In this document: piece by piece, positions 7,786 to 16,463 of the stretch
Position numbering within the stretch: the stretch's first letter is position 1
Layout of the letters: every line of letters begins with the position of its first letter
DNA from: JAFGJQ01 sp052034525
GTDB lineage: Bacteria; Planctomycetota; Phycisphaerae; UBA1845
NCBI GenBank assembly: GCA_052034525.1
Contig: JBPOIK010000062.1
Coordinates: 1-64,000, forward strand
Direction: 5' to 3'
Length of the DNA stretch: 64,000 nucleotides
The notes under the pieces: generated by a model
Database searches by the model: none
What the model was told of the DNA's origin: nothing
The model's input: only the letters and a program-made list of their open reading frames with translations
Made by a program: the position numbers and the translations under genes

Positions 7786-9231
7786 TTGAGCGAAGAGGCA
7801 AGAACAAAGCGGATCGTGGTGATCGGCGGCGGCATGTCGGGATTGGCGGCGGCGCACCGGCTGATCGAGCGTCGATCGGAAAACAGGTTGCCGCTGGAGG
7901 TGATACTGCTGGAGGCCCAGAGCCGGCTCGGCGGCAGCATCGAAACGACGTGGCGGGACGGGTTTCTTCTGGAGGGGGGGCCGGATGCGTTCATTACGCA
8001 GAAGCCCTGGGCGATGGCCTTGTGTCGCCGCATGGGCATTGCCGACCAGGTGATGCCGACCAACGAGAAATACCGACGGGCATTCATCGTGCGCAAGCGG
8101 AAGCTGCATCCGATCCCGGAAGGGTTCATGATGCTGGCGCCCACGCGGATGTGGCCGTTTGCATTCAGCGGCTTGTTCTCCTGGCGCGGCAAGATGCGGA
8201 TGGGCCTGGACCTGGTGTTGCCGCGCGGCCCGCGCGACGGCGACCAGAGCCTGGGCGATTTCGTCCGGCGCCGTCTGGGACGCGAGGCACTGGAGCGGGC
8301 CGCCCAGCCGCTGGTCAGCGGAATCTACGCCTCGGACCCGGACCGGTTGAGCCTGCGGGCGACCATGCCGCGGTTTCTGGAGCTGGAGGCGAAGTATCGC
8401 AGCCTGATTCTGGGGATGCGGGCCAGCCAACGCGCAAGGGGCGATAAGACCCGCTCCGACAGCGGAGCGCGATACAGTATCTTCGTGACCATGCGGGAGG
8501 GGATGGGTTCGCTCGTGGATGCGGTGGCAGGGCGACTGCCGGCCGGATCGGTGCGGACTCGGTGTGGCGTCCGGCTCCTGACACCGCAATCCGACGCCCG
8601 CGGCTGGCGGCTGGATCTGGCGGACGGACAGCGGATGACGGCGGACGGACTGGTGCTGGCGGCGCCGGCGTTCGCACTCTCCGGCATGCTCAAAGACGCG
8701 GCGCCGGAGCTGACGGCCAGGCTGGACGAAGTGGAGTATGCTTCGACGTTGACCGTGAATCTGGCCTTCGAGCGGGAGGCGATCGACCATCCGCTGAATG
8801 CGTTCGGCCTGGTGGTGCCTGCCGCCGAGAAGATGGCCCTGGTCGGGGCGTCGTTCTGCCACGTGAAGTTCCCCGGCCGAGCGCCTCAGGGAAAAGCCTT
8901 GATTCGCGCGTTCGTCGGCGGCGCGTTGAACCCCTGGGCATTCGCGCTCGATGACGAAGCGGTGATTCGACGGGTGCTGGAGGAACTGGACATCCTGATC
9001 GGCCTGCGCGACCGGCCGTTGTTCACCACGATTCACCGCTGGCCGACGGCAATGGCCCAGTTTCCGGTGGGTCACCTGGACCGCGTGGCCCGGGTGGACG
9101 CGCTGCTTCAGACGCTGCCCCCGGTGGCGTTGGCCGGCAATGCCTTTGCCGGCGGCGGCGTGCCGGACTGCGTGCATCGCGGGGAGACGGCGGCGGAACG
9201 AGTGCTGGAGCGAATTGCGAACAGCGAATAG
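7786..9231 (+). CDS. hemY: Oxygen-dependent (HemY/CgoX-type) porphyrinogen oxidase
   Basis: A 481-residue FAD enzyme that removes six electrons from protoporphyrinogen IX or coproporphyrinogen III. The dinucleotide fold is at the N-terminus (RIVVIGGGMSGLAAAHRL), followed by LLEAQSRLGGSIET and GFLLEGGPDAFI, hallmarks of the protoporphyrinogen oxidase family. The C-terminus has AGNAFAGGGVPDCVHRGETA, the second FAD-contacting segment. A TTG at 7786 starts the protein just before the FAD fold; its ribosome site is weak, and the open frame extends upstream inside hemH in another phase. It is directly downstream of hemH and probably cotranscribed. Choice between the protoporphyrin and coproporphyrin branch cannot be made by eye. 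Confidence 0.92.
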   Translation: MSEEARTKRIVVIGGGMSGLAAAHRLIERRSENRLPLEVILLEAQSRLGGSIETTWRDGFLLEGGPDAFITQKPWAMALCRRMGIADQVMPTNEKYRRAFIVRKRKLHPIPEGFMMLAPTRMWPFAFSGLFSWRGKMRMGLDLVLPRGPRDGDQSLGDFVRRRLGREALERAAQPLVSGIYASDPDRLSLRATMPRFLELEAKYRSLILGMRASQRARGDKTRSDSGARYSIFVTMREGMGSLVDAVAGRLPAGSVRTRCGVRLLTPQSDARGWRLDLADGQRMTADGLVLAAPAFALSGMLKDAAPELTARLDEVEYASTLTVNLAFEREAIDHPLNAFGLVVPAAEKMALVGASFCHVKFPGRAPQGKALIRAFVGGALNPWAFALDDEAVIRRVLEELDILIGLRDRPLFTTIHRWPTAMAQFPVGHLDRVARVDALLQTLPPVALAGNAFAGGGVPDCVHRGETAAERVLERIANSE

Positions 9232-9365
9232 CGAAGGATTTTCCGCGAGTATCGATTCGTCAAATGTGCCAGGGGTGTCATGGCTGAAGCGTATCGCGAC
9301 GATCTGGCTTGCATTCATGACCGCGGGTTCACGTCGTGGGCGGCGGGCGCGGCCGGGGGCCGGCC

Positions 9366-10460
9366 TTACAGATTCTTGAGCCTTTGTTCCTTGTCGTACG
9401 TCTGCAGCGCCTCGATAAGCTCGTCGAGTTCGCCCTGGATGATGTGGTCCAGATTGTAGAGAGTCACGTTGATGCGGTGGTCGGTGCAGCGATTCTGCGG
9501 AAAGTTGTAGGTGCGGATGCGCTGCGATCGGTCGCCGCTGCCGATCATGGCCCGGCGGGTGCTGTCGCGGGCGGAGTTTCGCTCCTGCATTTCTTTCTCG
9601 TACAGACGAGTCAACAGAAGCCGGCGCGCCTTGGCCCGGTTCTTGTGCTGCGACTTTTCGTCGCGCATGGAGACTGCGATGCCCGTGGCCGTATGCACCA
9701 GTCGAATGGCGGAAGACACCTTGTTGACGTTCTGTCCGCCCGGCCCGCCGGCCCGGGAGACGAACTCCTCCACGTCGGTATCCCAGTTCACCTCGATGTT
9801 GATTTCGTCCGGCTCGGGCAGAACGGCCACGGTGGCTGCCGACGTGTGGATGCGGCCCTGCGCTTCCGTTTCCGGAACCCGCTGCACGCGGTGTCCGCCG
9901 CCTTCATAGCCCAGGCATCGCCAGACATTCGGCCCGCGAATGTTCAGAACCACTTCCTTCAGACCGCCCAGATCGCCGCCGGACTGGTCCATCACCTCTA
10001 CCTTGAACCCTTTGCGCTCGCAGTAGCGCAGGTACATCTCGTACAGATCGCGGGCGAACAAAGCGGCCTCATCGCCGCCGGTGCCCGCCCGGATCTCCAG
10101 AATCACGGACGTGATGGCCGCATCCTCATCGGTGACCAGCAGCTCCTTAAGCTCTTCGAGCATCCGGTCGTGCCGGGTCTGGAGATCGTCGAGTTCCGCC
10201 TCCGCCAGTTCGCGCAGGTCGCGGTCCTGGGCCGGATCCTCCAGAATCGCTCGGGCTTCTTCCAGACCGTCGCGAACCTTGCGGAACGCGCGGTACGGGT
10301 CGGCCAGGCGGTCCAGGCGGCCGCACTCCTTGGCCAGGGCGATGCTGCGGGTCGGATCGGACGCCACGGCCGGGTCGGCCATCTGCTCCCGGAGCGTATC
10401 CCGCCGCGCGGCGATTTCATCGAGCTTGGCGATCAGTCGATTGTCAACGCTGGTGGACAT
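9366..10460 (-). CDS. prfA: Peptide chain release factor 1
   Basis: A 364-residue class-1 release factor for UAA/UAG. The stop-codon-reading tripeptide is PET at 196-198 inside HRVQRVPETEAQGRIHTSA, the RF1 P-x-T form rather than the SPF of RF2. The peptidyl-tRNA hydrolysis motif GGQ is at 241-243 in RAGGPGGQNVNKV. Helical N-terminal domain 1 (residues 1-100) is complete. The ATG at 10460 is chosen over a TTG at 10493 that would add residues with no counterpart in the family. It lies 126 bp downstream of rpmE on the same strand, a conserved pairing in bacteria; no prmC follows, the next gene being convergent hemY. Confidence 0.97.
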   Translation of the reverse strand: MSTSVDNRLIAKLDEIAARRDTLREQMADPAVASDPTRSIALAKECGRLDRLADPYRAFRKVRDGLEEARAILEDPAQDRDLRELAEAELDDLQTRHDRMLEELKELLVTDEDAAITSVILEIRAGTGGDEAALFARDLYEMYLRYCERKGFKVEVMDQSGGDLGGLKEVVLNIRGPNVWRCLGYEGGGHRVQRVPETEAQGRIHTSAATVAVLPEPDEINIEVNWDTDVEEFVSRAGGPGGQNVNKVSSAIRLVHTATGIAVSMRDEKSQHKNRAKARRLLLTRLYEKEMQERNSARDSTRRAMIGSGDRSQRIRTYNFPQNRCTDHRINVTLYNLDHIIQGELDELIEALQTYDKEQRLKNL

Positions 10461-10586
10461 GAGGTCTATTGATTCCCGATCCGACGGCTGCAACGCGAAT
10501 GCCTCGACGCGTGCAAAGAGAATCCACGCCCATGCTTTCCGGTCGATCGGGAACCACGGGCGTGGATGCTGAATACGGGAACCGCG

Positions 10587-10832
10587 CTAAGCCTTGGCGG
10601 AAGCCTTCTTGCCCTTCTCGGACTTCTTGAAGTATTCGCCCCCGAACTTCTTCTGAAACCGCTCCACCCGGCCGGCCGTGTCTACGAACTTCTGCTGCCC
10701 GGTGAAGAACGGGTGGCACGCGGAACAGATTTCCACGTGAACCTCTGCCAGCGTGCTGCGGGTGGTAAACGTGTTGCCGCAGCCGCAGCGAACGGTGCAG
10801 TTCTGGTACTTGGGATGGATCTTGTCTTTCAT
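10587..10832 (-). CDS. rpmE: 50S ribosomal protein L31
   Basis: An 81-residue L31 of the zinc-binding (C+) type: cysteines occur in the order VRCGCG and EICSACHPFFTG, the latter a family signature. The C-terminus is extended by a Lys-rich tail (KSEKGKKASAKA), longer than in E. coli L31. ATG start follows GGCAGGAT. It precedes prfA, as in many bacteria, and has a recognisable promoter about 40-75 bp upstream. Confidence 0.95.
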   Translation of the reverse strand: MKDKIHPKYQNCTVRCGCGNTFTTRSTLAEVHVEICSACHPFFTGQQKFVDTAGRVERFQKKFGGEYFKKSEKGKKASAKA

Positions 10833-10879
10833 CGCGTCAATCCTGCCGGTAGTCCGCCCGGCATGGGCGGAGTCTTACA

Positions 10880-10907
10880 AGTATACGGCGCCTGAGCGGT
10901 GACGCAA
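10880..10907 (-). promoter_or_regulatory. Probable sigma-70-type promoter of rpmE-prfA
   Basis: On the minus strand TTGCGT (10907-10902) and TATACT (10885-10880) are separated by 16 bp. Transcription would start near 10873, leaving a leader of about 40 nt before rpmE. Confidence 0.55.
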
Positions 10908-10980
10908 GGGGGCGTCCGCGATCGCCGCCGCGTGGCGCATATCGGACAGCACGACATGCAACTACCGTATAACAAAAGAG

Positions 10981-11934
10981 TTACAATCCAAGATTGCCCA
11001 GGGAAAGAGGGTCGTACGCGTTGCCGACGGCACCGGACCAGGTGGAGTACTCCTGATGAGCCGCATCGAACCGGGTGAAATTGACGGCCCAGATGCGGTT
11101 CTGCCGGGCCGCGTCGCCGAAGGCGGACAGGGGAATCTGGACTTCCGCTTCCCAGCGGTCGCCGTACCAGCGGACGGCCTGGCGGATGTCCGCAGCCCAG
11201 ACCTCGCGCGGTCCCGTCGGCGGAAACGTGCATACCCCCCGCTCCCAGACCGCCCCGGAAAGCTTGACCACCACGTGGTACAGGTCGCCCGTGGAGCGCG
11301 TGCCGGTGGAGAAGGGGTCCAGGAGAATTTCCACCAGTTCCTCGCCGGTGGGCACCATGTCGTCGTAATGCACGAGGTTGCTGCGGGCGTCCAGATCCGG
11401 AGTTCCGGAGGCTTCACAAGTGAATCCGAAGTAGATGTGCTCCGCATCGCGGGCGACGCGGCAATGGGTGGCAGCGACGGGCCGGCCGGTGGGCTTTCCT
11501 TCTTCCGATGACCGTTCCCCGGAGATCAAAACAAAATCGGCCGCCAAGTTTCCCGGCGAGACAGGCCAGTCGGACAAGTCGCCGTCAATCCGCACCGGGC
11601 GGTCCAGCCGAGCGGCGGGCACGAACGCCAGACGGGCAGATGGCCGCAGTGCCTGGCGATTGAGGTCGAATCGCAGCGGAACATAGCGAACGCCGTCCTC
11701 ATCCCAGGTTAACGCGGCGACTTGAGCCGTCAGCCGGACGCGCGCGGCGCCGCCGGGGTCAATGGAGGGCACCTCCACCGCCGGCGGGTCCGCCGACCAG
11801 CCCAGCGGCAGCCGATCGAAGGCCACGCGGCCGACCACCGGAAGGCGAGTATGGTTCGACACCGTGACCTGGGTATCGATGATGACGCCGTCTTCCGCCC
11901 GCCGACCGGCCGGTCGGCACCGAACGCCGTCCAC
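10981..11934 (-). CDS. CBM9-like carbohydrate-binding domain ORF, in frame with the upstream lipoprotein
   Basis: A 317-residue ORF. Residues 20-75 look like a beta-sandwich of the NEW3 type (TVSNHTRLPVVGRVAFDRLP). The rest matches the CBM9-like pattern used in binding sugars: IDGDLSDWPV, AEHIYFGF, a DDMV ... VEILLDP block, then RWEAEVQIPLSAFG and AVNFTRFD. There is no signal peptide. It is in the same reading frame as the DUF4091-like lipoprotein gene immediately upstream, separated by TAA, four codons, and a second TAA; it can only start at a GTG with no good ribosome site. Either it is translated by coupling, or it is the C-terminal half of a gene broken by stops. The domain order (enzyme, linker, CBM) favours a single ancestral protein. 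Confidence 0.65.
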   Translation of the reverse strand: MDGVRCRPAGRRAEDGVIIDTQVTVSNHTRLPVVGRVAFDRLPLGWSADPPAVEVPSIDPGGAARVRLTAQVAALTWDEDGVRYVPLRFDLNRQALRPSARLAFVPAARLDRPVRIDGDLSDWPVSPGNLAADFVLISGERSSEEGKPTGRPVAATHCRVARDAEHIYFGFTCEASGTPDLDARSNLVHYDDMVPTGEELVEILLDPFSTGTRSTGDLYHVVVKLSGAVWERGVCTFPPTGPREVWAADIRQAVRWYGDRWEAEVQIPLSAFGDAARQNRIWAVNFTRFDAAHQEYSTWSGAVGNAYDPLSLGNLGL

Positions 11935-11940
11935 ATTGAG

Positions 11941-11958
11941 TTAGACCATCCGGGTTTA
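11941..11958 (-). other. Two in-frame TAA stops between two halves of a carbohydrate protein
   Basis: On the minus strand the frame reads TAA ACC CGG ATG GTC TAA, then continues open for 319 codons. Both stops are in the same phase as the upstream and downstream ORFs, so no frameshift is needed to join them. Two stops 12 nt apart argue against simple readthrough of one sense-to-stop error. Confidence 0.85.
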
Positions 11959-13890
11959 GGCCAAGAGGCGCTGCCAGCGCAGCGAGCCGGAGGGGGCGAC
12001 TGGCCGGCTCTCCAGCCGGTGCGTCAGTTCGTCGGCAACGACCAGTCGAGCCAATCGCCACCAGCGCTCGTCCTGGATCCACGCATTCGCCGCCCCGTCT
12101 GCGAAATGCACGCCACAGGCGGACGATCCGGCCAGGGGAACCAGCGCCTCGGCCAGGTTGATCGCCGTGTGGGAGAGGTTCTGTTGCTCGAGCAGGCGAA
12201 GCAGGGCCACATCCTGCATTCCACGACGCAACCGCTTGAGCCGCATGGACGCCACGGGCGCCGACAGGCCGAAGGGGGTTCCGGGATACAGCAGAAGCTC
12301 CGGATGCTCCTGGATGCAATGTTGCGGCGTCAAATCGGAGGTGAGGCTCAGCGGAGGATTGGCCGGTCCGAGGTCAATGACCGGCACGCCCAACCGGTAT
12401 CCCTGCCAGGCAATGACGCGCGTGCAGACCGGAGGCGCGGTGATGTGCAGCGAGCCGGAGAAGGGAGGGCGATCGAGTTGAAACCACCAGGCCTGAGGCA
12501 TCAGCGGTCCGGCGGGTTGCAGGGTGGGATCGCAGAATTGCGCGGGTGGGCACCAGATGTCTGCCTGACGGGCGACGTCACGAAACGGGAACCCATGCCA
12601 GCCGTAGGCATTCATGTCCTGCGGAAACAGCCGAACAAGTCGTCTCAGGCGCGGATGAGCGTCCCGGATGAGCGGTCCGAAGTGCTCGACGGCGCGGAAT
12701 CCCTGGGCGTCCGGCGTGCTTGCAAACGGCACGGTGACGAACGCGCGATCCAGGGCGCCAAGACCGTCAAAGTGCATGGCGCATTCGTGCAGGTAGCGCC
12801 GGACGATCGCGGCGTACGTCGGCGAATCCAGCGGGCCATACGAGGGCGGCGGAGGGAATGAGGCGTCGAACGGAATCGGCCAGACCGGACTGGGACGACG
12901 GCGGTCGTACCGGGAGCCGTCCAGGAAGCCCAGCGCCACGCGATCGTAATCGGCCCAGTCCACGCTGACGCTTTGATCCACATCGACCCTGGCCACGGGA
13001 AAAAGTCGGGGCAGGGTTGGGCTGAGGCCGTGCGATTCCAGCAGCCGCATGGCGGCGGCCAGGACGGACTCCAGCTCCGCCCGGCGGGGATTGTCTACGT
13101 AGATTCGATCCGGGGCGTACGGCCGGCCGTCCTGCTGCACGTGTTGCGCAAACAACGCCGACTGATCCACCGCGGTCATCAGCACGAGTCCGGCATCCTC
13201 CGGCATGGCGAACGGCCAGACAGTCAGGCTGAAGCGAACGGACTGCACGATGCGGCCCTGCGATCGCACGCAGAGCGCGCCGTCGTACGTGCCGGCGGGC
13301 ACGTCGGGAGGGAGTTTCACGTCCATCCAGACGTGCAGGGGGTCGTCGGCGGTCACGTCTGCGGGCAGGCCGCCAATGGGGGCGTCCGCCGGCACGACCA
13401 CGTCCGGCACCACGGAGACCCGCTCGCTTGGATCGAGAAGCCGTATATGCCAGCCCGGCCAGCGGCTCACCCGCACACTGTGCAGACGGAAGAGGGAGGC
13501 CGCCGCGGCCGGGATACGGGCATCGCCGGATTCGAGGTCACCAAGGACGATATCCACGGCGGGAACGTCCGCGCCGTCGGCCGTGACGATCAGATACAGT
13601 CCCAGAGTCTCATTGGCCGCACCGGCCAGATTGATGCGTCCGGCTGCCGGATCGTAGAGGGTCGAGCCGATATCGATTTCCTGTCGGGGCGTGCCGGGGT
13701 GAAAATCGTCCGCAGCCCAGATGGACAAACCGGGCAGGGCTTCGTTCCGCACACACCCCGCGACGGCCAGAAAACCCACGAAAGCGAGGCAGGTTCGCAA
13801 CCCGCGTAGGGTGAAGAGGCCGTGGTGTGCGTGCGGCAACATCAGACTCTCGGATTGGAGACTCTGTTTCCTCGGCAGCGTGGTCGTCAT
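11956..13890 (-). CDS. Lipoprotein with DUF4091-like domain, putative glycoside-hydrolase-like
   Basis: A 644-residue exported lipoprotein. The N-terminus has a hydrophobic segment ending in the lipobox VAGC. A beta-rich region (about 60-200) includes VWMDVKLPPDVPAGTYDGAL, a pattern seen before DUF4091 domains. The middle looks like a TIM-barrel-type region with many Trp and Asp residues. The C-terminal stretch SMRLKRLRRGMQDVALLRLL resembles DUF4091. These proteins are common in planctomycetes and are assumed to act on polysaccharides, but no activity is established here. ATG at 13890 is used; ATG at 13842 would leave a shorter, cleaner signal peptide. It stops one short gap before the CBM9-like ORF in the same frame. 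Confidence 0.65.
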   Translation of the reverse strand: MTTTLPRKQSLQSESLMLPHAHHGLFTLRGLRTCLAFVGFLAVAGCVRNEALPGLSIWAADDFHPGTPRQEIDIGSTLYDPAAGRINLAGAANETLGLYLIVTADGADVPAVDIVLGDLESGDARIPAAAASLFRLHSVRVSRWPGWHIRLLDPSERVSVVPDVVVPADAPIGGLPADVTADDPLHVWMDVKLPPDVPAGTYDGALCVRSQGRIVQSVRFSLTVWPFAMPEDAGLVLMTAVDQSALFAQHVQQDGRPYAPDRIYVDNPRRAELESVLAAAMRLLESHGLSPTLPRLFPVARVDVDQSVSVDWADYDRVALGFLDGSRYDRRRPSPVWPIPFDASFPPPPSYGPLDSPTYAAIVRRYLHECAMHFDGLGALDRAFVTVPFASTPDAQGFRAVEHFGPLIRDAHPRLRRLVRLFPQDMNAYGWHGFPFRDVARQADIWCPPAQFCDPTLQPAGPLMPQAWWFQLDRPPFSGSLHITAPPVCTRVIAWQGYRLGVPVIDLGPANPPLSLTSDLTPQHCIQEHPELLLYPGTPFGLSAPVASMRLKRLRRGMQDVALLRLLEQQNLSHTAINLAEALVPLAGSSACGVHFADGAANAWIQDERWWRLARLVVADELTHRLESRPVAPSGSLRWQRLLA

Positions 13891-13984
13891 CCCTTGCCCG
13901 GTATTGTGGTGCGGGCGTCTTTCCCGCACAAGGATTGCGGCCGGGACGCCGGACGCGAGCCGGGCATCGGCAGGCGACTCTGGC

Positions 13985-15613
13985 TCAAGAAGCGGCGGCG
14001 CACGCCAGCGGCGCATATTCGTTGATGATGGCGTCGGCGGATTTGATGCCGTCGACCGCGGCGCTGACGATGCCACCGGCGTAGCCGGCGCCTTCGCCGC
14101 ACGGATAGAGGCCGGCACAGGTGGGAGACTGGCGCAACAGCGGGTCGCGCACGATGCGGACCGGACTGCTCGCCCGCGTTTCCGGACCGGTCAGGATGCT
14201 TTCGCCGCCGCCGAAGCCGGGCAGCCGGCCGTCCAGGATCCGCAAGCCGCGGTCCAACGCCTCGGACACCTCCGGCGGGATGAAGTGTCGAATGGACCGC
14301 CACTCCAGGCCGAACGGATACGTCGTCTCGACCGCGCCATTGGAATCGCGGCGGTCCAGAAAATCGCTCGCCCGCTGGGCGGGTGCCGCGTAGCTTTCCT
14401 TGGTGCTCTGAAACGCCAGCCGCTCCCAGCGCTCGAGATAATCCAGCCCATAGAGCGGATCCCCGCCAATCACATCCGGCCCCAGCGTGATGACCAGCCC
14501 GGAGTTTGCCATCGGCCCGCCGCGGCGCGATTTGCTGGCCCCGTTCGTCGCGATCAACCCGGGAGATTCGTTCGTGGGCAGAATCTGCCCGCCGGGGCAC
14601 ATGCAGAAGCTGAACAGATCGCCGTGCCGCCCGGCCGCCCCCTTGGCGACCAGATGATACTCGGCCGGCGGCAGGCGGTCGTGGCCGGCCAGCGATCCGT
14701 ACTGCCAGCGGTCAACCACCTCTTGCGGGTGCTCAATCCGCACGCCGAACTGGAAGGGTTTGGCTTCCATCCGCACGCCTCGGCCGGCGAGCATCCGGAT
14801 CGTGCCGCGGGCGGAGTGTCCAATCGCCAGTATGACCTGGCGGGCCTCCAGCCGCTGACCGTTGACTACCAGTGCCCTGACACCCTCGTCGTCTGCCACC
14901 AGGTCGTCGACCCGGCTCTCGAAGCGGACTTCTCCGCCGTGCCGCTCAATCCGATTGCGGATGTTCCAGCAGATAAGCGGAAGCTTGTCGCTTCCGACGT
15001 GCGGGCGTGAGTCGATCAGAATGTCCGGAGTCGCCCCGTCGCGCACGAGCAGCTCCATGACCTCACGCACGAGCGGGTCGGACACACGCGTATAGAGCTT
15101 GCCGTCGCTGTAGGTGCCCGCGCCACCCTCGCCGAACAGAAGATTGGACTCGGGATGGAACTCCCGCCGCCGGTAGAAGTCGCGGAGCACGTCCCGATGG
15201 CGTTGACGCACCCCTCGACCGCGCTCCAGCACGACAGGCGAATACCCGAACTCGGCCAGCCGCAGGGCGGCGAACATCCCGGCCGGCCCGAACCCGATGA
15301 TGACGGGTCGGTGCGGCAGGGCCTTCGTGCCGGGCGTGGGGTCGTGACGCCGCCGGGGCTTCACCACATCCACGTGGCGACCATGAATGCGCCGCAGGGC
15401 AGACCGCTCGGCGGCGACTCCGCCGTCAAGCGTCAGTTCAACGTGGTAGACCAGGCAGATGTTGTCGCGCTCGCGGGCATCGACCGACCGACGAACCGGA
15501 CGCCACTGCCGAATCGCGTTGACAGGCATCTTCAATCGGCGGGCGGCCAACTCGGCCAGCTCGTCTTCCGGACTGCTCAGGTCCAGGGTGAGGTTTCGCA
15601 CGACAAGCGCCAT
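13985..15613 (-). CDS. FAD-dependent dehydrogenase of the COG2509 type
   Basis: A 542-residue flavoprotein. An N-terminal ~95-residue domain of alpha/beta character precedes the FAD-binding GFGPAGMFAALRLAEFG motif (about 106-122). Further marks are SNLLFGEGGAGTYSDGKLYT, AIGHSARGTIRML, FSFCMCPGG and the C-terminal CGEGAGYAGGIVSAAVDG. This set is characteristic of uncharacterised NAD/FAD-utilising dehydrogenases in COG2509. No substrate is established. The ATG start (MALVVRNLTL) is the only one that fits the N-terminal domain. The gene is cytoplasmic, with no signal peptide, and appears monocistronic. Confidence 0.85.
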   Translation of the reverse strand: MALVVRNLTLDLSSPEDELAELAARRLKMPVNAIRQWRPVRRSVDARERDNICLVYHVELTLDGGVAAERSALRRIHGRHVDVVKPRRRHDPTPGTKALPHRPVIIGFGPAGMFAALRLAEFGYSPVVLERGRGVRQRHRDVLRDFYRRREFHPESNLLFGEGGAGTYSDGKLYTRVSDPLVREVMELLVRDGATPDILIDSRPHVGSDKLPLICWNIRNRIERHGGEVRFESRVDDLVADDEGVRALVVNGQRLEARQVILAIGHSARGTIRMLAGRGVRMEAKPFQFGVRIEHPQEVVDRWQYGSLAGHDRLPPAEYHLVAKGAAGRHGDLFSFCMCPGGQILPTNESPGLIATNGASKSRRGGPMANSGLVITLGPDVIGGDPLYGLDYLERWERLAFQSTKESYAAPAQRASDFLDRRDSNGAVETTYPFGLEWRSIRHFIPPEVSEALDRGLRILDGRLPGFGGGESILTGPETRASSPVRIVRDPLLRQSPTCAGLYPCGEGAGYAGGIVSAAVDGIKSADAIINEYAPLACAAAS

Positions 15614-15703
15614 GATGCCAAGACGTTAACACTGGAATTGCCGTGGTCAAGTGCGGCGGCGGAAGGCCATGCGCCGCATCTATGGTCCGGACGTGCGCAG
15701 AAG

Positions 15704-15735
15704 CGAGCCCCCGGTGGCGCGGTACCGGGGGCTCG
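15704..15735. terminator. Perfect 12-bp GC hairpin, likely terminator
   Basis: CGAGCCCCCGGT at 15704-15715 pairs exactly with ACCGGGGGCTCG at 15724-15735 around an 8-nt loop. It lies about 135 bp downstream of the small lipoprotein gene and 90 bp upstream of the COG2509 gene, both on the minus strand. There is no T-run on either strand, so termination would be atypical; a leader structure is the alternative. Confidence 0.45.
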
Positions 15736-15871
15736 TGTGAGGAGGTGCTGCCCTCAACGCTGGTTACGGACGTCCGGAGGCGAAAGGAGCCTCCCTGCTC
15801 TCTCTCGACCCCGGATCGACCAGATTAGCCTGAATCACGGGATCACAGGCGATCCGCGCTCTGAGCCAGGA

Positions 15872-16069
15872 TCACCAATGACGAATTTCATCTGCCAGCC
15901 ACTCGCCGAACTCGAACTTTTTGTCTTTGCCATCGAGTTCGCGTGCCTGATCTTCCAGGACGCTTGCGGCTCCGCGCATCATGTCGGCCGTACAGCCTTG
16001 CACGCCGTAGGCCCCCAAGAACGGCAATGCGAGCAAGAGCTTCCACGCCTGTATCCACCGCGCCTTCAT
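15872..16069 (-). CDS. Small putative lipoprotein
   Basis: A 65-residue peptide starting MKARWIQAWKLLLALPFLG and continuing to a VQGC lipobox-like site (Cys at 26), then a short charged mature region (TADMMRGAASVLEDQA...). The ATG at 16069 has GGGAGG 7 nt upstream. It resembles in layout, but not in sequence, the 61-residue lipoprotein at 34647. No function can be suggested. Confidence 0.65.
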   Translation of the reverse strand: MKARWIQAWKLLLALPFLGAYGVQGCTADMMRGAASVLEDQARELDGKDKKFEFGEWLADEIRHW

Positions 16070-16463
16070 GGCTTCGCCTCCCTCGAAATGTTGTGGCCGG
16101 TGCTTCACCGACCAGACTCGTCCCGCAAGTCCGTTATCGGTCGTACCTGTGAAAATAGATTAACAAACTGGGCAATTTGGAGCATATGGGTCAATATGGA
16201 ACGGGCACAAATGTTAAACAACGTCACTCCTACAGGCGCCCGAACGGTTTTTGGCACCGGACGCGGGAAAGCGGTGATCTGGCCGGAAGGATGCCAACGA
16301 TGGCCCTCCCAGTACTGGTGCGGCGGGTGATGGGCCAGGGTCCGCGGTCACCCGCAAACCAACGAAAAACGGTTTGATGGCTCGGCGAGGCAATAGCACC
16401 CCCGGATTCTTCGGTGTATCCTTCGCCGAACATCTGGATACTTGAACCGGAGGGCACCGTTCC
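16070..16463. other. Intergenic region between divergent genes
   Basis: About 390 bp without a convincing gene. The segment 16150-16215 is notably AT-rich against the GC-rich background. On the minus strand TTGTTT and CATATT spaced 17 bp lie there and could serve the small lipoprotein gene. The transporter gene has GGAGG upstream of its ATG; its promoter was not identified. Confidence 0.5.

Noticed and set aside
9366..10493. Longer prfA starting with TTG at 10493
   Set aside because: The extra residues have no counterpart in RF1; the ATG at 10460 fits the family.
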